Assembly (NCBI GenBank): GCA_029204045.2
Contig: CM055064.1
Span: 5,148,669-5,212,668 of the forward strand
Direction of reading: 5' to 3'
Source: Tillandsia leiboldiana
Lineage: Eukaryota; Streptophyta; Magnoliopsida; Poales; Bromeliaceae
Length of the DNA: 64,000 nt
Shown: piece by piece, positions 51,066 through 64,000 of the stretch
Layout: each line of letters begins with the position of its first letter
Numbering within the stretch: the first letter of the stretch is position 1
Notes under the pieces: model-generated
What the model saw: the letters and a program-made list of their open reading frames with translations, nothing else
Told to the model about the DNA's origin: nothing
Database searches by the model: none
Position numbers and translations under genes: made by a program

Positions 51066-51340
51066 ATGCCTTTATAAGAGCCAATAGACCCCTATTTATA
51101 GCCCTTAGGCTTACAAAAGATAAGAAAAATAATAATTTTATTCTTAACCAAATTGGTTTTATCCAATTTGGTTTTACAACCCGATCCATCTAAAACTATC
51201 TCGATCCTTGTCCTAACCGAAGTAATTGTAACTGCCTCCGCCTTATCCTCAATGGTTGAGACTTATCCGGAGTAGTTGTAACCGCTTCTCCCTATTCTCA
51301 ATGGTTGAAATTTATCCAGAATTTTGATCGTCCCGGATCA
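51066..51340 (-). repeat. LTR-like direct repeat, downstream copy
   Basis: Matches 53319-53591 with a few substitutions. It starts TGATCC on the minus strand after a purine-rich tract. Confidence 0.75.
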
Positions 51341-51380
51341 TGGCTCCCCAAATTTTGAGAGGAACCAGCACCTGCTAGAT

Positions 51381-52188
51381 CTAGAACTGCAAGCAAGGAA
51401 ATTGGGTTTCTCCGGCTTCCCTTGTGAACCACTTACCGGCACTTGGCTTTTGACCTTTCCGTCCAATACGGAAGGCTTCATGTTCACCTTTGCGTGTCGT
51501 TGTGACATTGTGTTCCAGAATAGTATCATCAACTAGCTGCTCTTCACGTTCTACGACGAGATCCTCCATGGGTGGCAGTACTTCTCCGGGCTCATCGTCT
51601 AGCATTGACGGCTCGAAGGACTTTAGATTCTCGATATTGACGACCGAATACATGTTCATGTATGCGGGCAACTCTAGTTGACATGCATTCTCACCAATCT
51701 TGTGCACGATCTTGAAAGGTCCATAGCGGATGGGCTTAAGCTTTTTACCCTCGCCTTTCAAGCGCTCTTTACTGAGATGGAGCCAAACTAGATCACCCTC
51801 TTGGAAGTCGCCTTTCACCCGATGTCGGTCATGTCTTGAATGCGGTCTTCTAGGTGTCATTCTCTCGGACTCGAACCTGATGATAGCCTGACTTCAGGTC
51901 CAGTTTGGTGAAGTAGCGAGCATGCTTCAATTGGTCCAAGAGATCATCGATCCGCGACGAGAGGTACCGATTCTTGATAGTGATTTTGTTGAGGGCGCAG
52001 TAGTCGATACACATTCGCCACCCGCCATCTTTCTTTGGCATCAACACGATCGGGGAGCTACAGGGGGAGCTACTCGTTTTAATAGCACCACTCTCGAGTA
52101 ACTCGGTCACCTGTCGCTTTATCTCCTCATTTTCCGTTACCGAGTTTCGGTACATGCCGAGATTCGGTAACGGATCGTCGCTGATCAA
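51381..52188 (-). pseudogene. Ty3/gypsy RT fused by deletion to integrase C-terminus
   Basis: 52188-51850 reads LPNLGMYRNSVTENEEIKRQ, then SPCSSPIVLMPKKDGGWRMC and FTKLDLKSGYHQVRV, the N-terminal half of RT. At about 51850 it passes into RVKGDFQEGDLVWLHLSKER, then LKPIRYGPFKIVHKIGENA, the C-terminal integrase segment with its GPF module. Everything from the RT catalytic FVDD/YIDD box through RNase H and the integrase core is missing. The join is a large internal deletion. Confidence 0.8.
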
Positions 52189-52204
52189 TTGGATCTCATG
52201 TTCT

Positions 52205-53318
52205 ACGGTTCACTTTGGTGGCAGTCCCTGGTGTGAGGACTCGAAAATCCTACGTAAGGATTACTGTTGGATCAACAGCTTCTGGAGGCCTTTGTGCTGC
52301 GTCGGCGGTGTTTGTGCTCAAAATAGGGGACAAGTGATGGACTCAGTGGGTTAAATGGATCACGAGAGTAATCGGATGACCCCGTCGAATGTTTAGAAGT
52401 GGTTTCGCGTGAAACGGATATCAAATTTGGACTCAGCGCGAAATTTTGGTTAAGAACACTTATCTGGATGCCGTCGGAAAATTTGAGAAATGGAATTTGG
52501 CAAAACTGACAGCGGATTTGGATTCAGCGCACGAAAACGATAAAAATGGACTACTTATTTGTATTTTTCGGAGCCCGGATGCCTATGCACAGATTTCGAG
52601 GTTGTTGTACTGTTCCGGCGGCCGGCGGGCAGCGGTGGCGGCGGCAGGTGGCGGCGGCAGGCAGCGGCGGAGCGGGCTCGGGCAGGCGGGGGCAGCGCGT
52701 GGGCAGAGCGCGGTGCATGCAGGTTGGTGTGCCACGTGGGGGCTTCTGGTTGGCCCGCTTGGTACACGTGGCAGTAGGGGTATTGACAGGTGTTGTAGGC
52801 GCGGACCATGGAGGCCCTGGCGGGAGCATCGGGAAGCGTGCGCGGGTCAGGGTGGCAGGCGGCGTGCACGTGGGTGCTGACCGAGTGGCGGTTGCGCGGG
52901 GAGCACGCGAGCGCACGTGGGCCGTCTGTGGGTGCGGTCCACGTGGTCGCGTGTGGTTGGCGGGTGCCAACCACCCGCATGCATGGTGCACGCCACGTGG
53001 CGCGGAGCTATTGGCTGTGGTCGCTGTTTGCTATGCGGGGTGACGTGGCGCTACAGGGTGGTTTCGGACGCAGCCGGTTTGGGGGATTTTTTGGGGTTAC
53101 TGTAGGCGCCCGAAAGATTCGGGCGCCCGGATGATGTATCCCAAACTGTGTGTTTCTTCTTGGATTTCAGATGTATCCCAAACTGTGTGTTTCTTCTTGG
53201 ATTTCAGATGTATCCCAAACTGTGTGTTTCTTCTTGGATTTCAGCCTATAAATAGGCATGGAGTGCCATTTTGTACGGGTTTTGGAGATTTTTCTGGAGC
53301 CCCCTTGCGCAGAGGAAT
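52205..53318 (+). repeat. LTR fragment related to the 19406 element family
   Basis: Phrases such as GGATTTGGATTCAGCGC, ACGAAAACGA and TACTGTTCCGGC, followed by a very GC-rich run, match the reverse complement of 22180-22450. It continues to a TATA box (CTATAAATAGG at about 53246-53256) and then breaks at 53318 into the other LTR copy. Confidence 0.6.
53133..53243. repeat. Three perfect tandem 37-bp units directly upstream of an LTR TATA box
   Basis: Unit GATGTATCCCAAACTGTGTG plus 17 more bases, repeated three times without visible differences. The CTATAAATAGG box follows within a few bases. Confidence 0.9.
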
Positions 53319-53591
53319 GCCTTTACAAGAGCCAATAGACCCCTATTTATAGCCCTTAGGCTTACAAAAGATAAGAAAAATAACAATTTTATTTTTAACC
53401 AAATTGGCTTTATCCAATTTGGTTTTACAACCCGATCCATCTAAAACTATCTCGATCCTTATCCTAACCGAAGTAGTTGTAACTGTCTCCGCCTTATCCT
53501 CAATGGTTGAGACTTATCCGGAGTGATTGTAACCGCCTCTTCCTATTCTCAATGGTTGAAACTTATCCAGAATTTAGATCATCCCGGATCA
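53319..53591 (-). repeat. LTR-like direct repeat, upstream copy
   Basis: Partner of 51066-51340. It starts TGATCCGGGATGATC at 53591 on the minus strand. Confidence 0.75.
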
Positions 53592-62069
<8,478 letters not shown>

Positions 62070-62480
62070 TACTGTTGAAACCCTTGTATGTAGCTAGCTA
62101 GCTCTATTTTACTCTTACCACCCCCTTCTTCTCTCCTAATTCCTTTTCCCTTGCACTCTCTCAAGTCAATCTCTAGAGCTTTTCCTCTTTTGCTCCAAAG
62201 GTTGAGGTTTTTTGCAGAAGATCAAGCATATGCAAGACATGTCAAGAGGAATCTGAATACATAGGGGTTGAGTCTTCTTTTTTATTTCCCTTCCTTTCCC
62301 CTCTCCCCTCCATTATTTATTGTCTTTCTAATTTGCTTTCCTTTTCTCCACTTTCTTTTTCCCCCTTTTTATTTTTTTTTTCTTTTTTCTCTTTTCCTTC
62401 CTTTTGCTTTATCAATAAAGTCAGGCACAAAAGGAGGTGGCAGTGCATCCAGGCCTAAAGGAGTGGTTAATTTATGAAGG
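62070..62480 (-). promoter_or_regulatory. 5' leader/promoter of the bHLH gene, strongly purine-biased
   Basis: On the plus strand 62262-62410 is almost all C and T, so the gene strand is GA-rich. Such GA-rich leaders are typical targets of plant BPC/GAGA-binding proteins (inference). No clear TATA box is assigned. Confidence 0.4.
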
Positions 62481-64000
62481 GGGCTTAATTAGTTCTTAAT
62501 TAAGATTTGGTTAATTATTCCTGTTATATCTACTAATTATATATTGAGGTGCTAGTTTATTATCTTATGGTTTCAGTAACAACTTTAGGCAATTAATTAC
62601 ATAGCCTGATATGTTACAATATATTATAATAAGGAATATATATATATGCTGGGCTAAATTATGTGGTCCATAGAAACTATTTAAGTATGCAAAATGTACA
62701 ATCCATGTACTATGTAGGTAATTAAGTTGCAAACAAGCAATGATTCTACTTTTCCCACCAAGTCAATGAGCAACCAAACTAAAGTGCAATAGGTCAAAAA
62801 TACAGTGGTTCTTTAAGCTGTGTTTCAATTGATTGTACTTTCATGCTACTCTGGGTGAAAGCTGCTCACTTTGGCCCTCCTTTTAGGCTTTTGGCTTAAG
62901 CCAATAGTCAGATAGGTAAGGTATTAGGAGCTTTAATTTCCTTAATATTTTAGTAAATGGTAATACTTTGTTGTATTCTCGTTCTACAATGCTTTATGTT
63001 TTTCGGAGATATGTAGCATTAGGGATACAAACAGGACAGATCCATCCGGGAGGCGGGAGGAATCCCCCACCTTCTGTTTCATTTATTGTCGGGTCAGTGT
63101 AGATTTGGGCAGGTCAATTTAGTTTTTATTTTTGACTCTTACTTACCGCTCCATTTGGGATGTATCAGGGTGAGAGAGAAATATCGACGGATCAAGAAGG
63201 ATCAAAAAACAAAAAATGTCTCCCACCTCTAGCTTTGTTTACTTGGCGAGTAAGGATGGATTCAAAACGAGCTATACTTTTTTATATTTTTAGTTCTCAC
63301 TTAACGTCCCATTCGGTACATATCAGAGTAGGAGCTCCATCAATCCGGATCCATTTGCATCGCTAGGTAGTATATTATTCGTTTTGTTTATTTTTTTAAA
63401 AAATAAATTCAGTTGAAAATATAAATCAACTAAGCTTCAAACTTAGAGTAAATGTAAAATAATTAGGCTTCAAAGCAATTATTAAGTCAATTATCATTTG
63501 TACTAGACAACCAATTACTATGCTATCATTCAGCTAGAATAATTATTGCTCGGCTATCATTCAGCATACTATAAATGCAAGAAAATGAGTACTATGCCCG
63601 GTTCTGGATCGTAATTTTGTAAATCTCTCAATAATTAAAATACATTAATTGTTTCCTACGTTCAGATTCTGTTATACTCTTTGAAGTGGACGTAACATAA
63701 GAGCTCCTACTCTCAAAATATGTTAATATATTATTTACGCTGTCTTAGAAGATGATAATTATATTCTACAGCTTCCACAGCGTTAATTTTAAATATATTT
63801 CTGAATCATTTTTCGGTTGTGATATGATTGAATTTTAAACAGTGTGATATGATTAATTTGATAAATTTTATGAATATAACATATTTAAAGAAAAATTATA
63901 AAAAAACAGTATGACAGTTCGGTGTACTAAGAAGAGTTAGGCATCCTGGAGTAGACGCATAGGCTCAAAGTGAGTGAGTGCATAATAACTTATAAAGTAA
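62481..64000. other. Far upstream region of the bHLH gene, no gene recognised
   Basis: Mixed AT-rich DNA. Two similar phrases (CTTACTTACCGCTCCATTTGGGATGTATCAG-like near 63139-63170 and CACTTAACGTCCCATTCGGTACATATCAG-like near 63298-63327) hint at an old internal duplication or a transposon piece. Confidence 0.4.

Larger units (their letters stand above)
50934..53591 (-). mobile_element. Rearranged, internally deleted Ty3/gypsy element (second family)
   Basis: Near-identical direct repeats at about 51066-51340 and 53319-53591 look like LTR parts. On the minus strand both start TGATCCGGGA (C/T)GATC at 51340 and 53591. A polypurine-like AATTTGGGGAGCCA sits just before 51340. Between them are a fused RT/integrase remnant (51381-52188) and about 1.1 kb resembling the LTR family of the 19406 element, in the opposite orientation. 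It is a nested, deleted and rearranged element. The lower border (TG near 50934) is uncertain. Confidence 0.65.

Overview
This is nuclear DNA of a flowering plant. The evidence is intron-rich genes with GT-AG borders, a chloroplast-targeted vitamin E enzyme, a plant-specific bHLH regulator, plant-type Helitrons and Ty3/gypsy elements, and very long TA and GA/CT microsatellites. The GC-rich first exon of the vitamin E gene and the overall style suggest a monocot, but I cannot name the species from sequence alone.

Layout. 1-9851 (minus strand) is a Helitron copy whose Rep-helicase gene carries five 1-base indels relative to its sister copy; its RPA-like gene runs off the left edge. 9852-19405 is a mosaic of duplicated non-coding blocks and broken pieces of ordinary genes: a TRB/single-Myb-histone last exon, two kinesin-14 motor exons and one proteasome RPT6 exon. 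19406-26104 is a decayed Ty3/gypsy element (minus strand, 3' LTR of about 3.2 kb, pol in several frames) cut by a gap of exactly 100 N (26105-26204).

26205-38282 is a second Helitron (plus strand). It is the inverted sister of 1-9851, with open Rep-helicase and nine-exon RPA-like genes and a clear 3' terminus (hairpin plus CTAG) at 38254-38282. The two arms (9851 and 9847 bp) mirror each other up to the very edge of the gap, so the inverted-repeat layout may be real or may come from scaffolding or haplotype placement.

38283-41557 is AT-rich intergenic DNA. Two complete host genes follow, both on the minus strand. The first is tocopherol cyclase VTE1 (41558-50294, 10 exons, 485 aa by my reconstruction, one GC-AG intron). 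The second is a bHLH123/bHLH112-like atypical bHLH factor (54757-62069, 7 exons, 330 aa). Between them, 50934-53591 holds a rearranged, internally deleted second Ty3/gypsy element. The bHLH introns hold a cluster of related foldback MITEs bounded by TA/GA microsatellites. 62070-64000 is the bHLH upstream region with no further gene.

The two host genes have no obvious joint function. The Rep-helicase and RPA-like genes belong together as the transposition genes of one Helitron.
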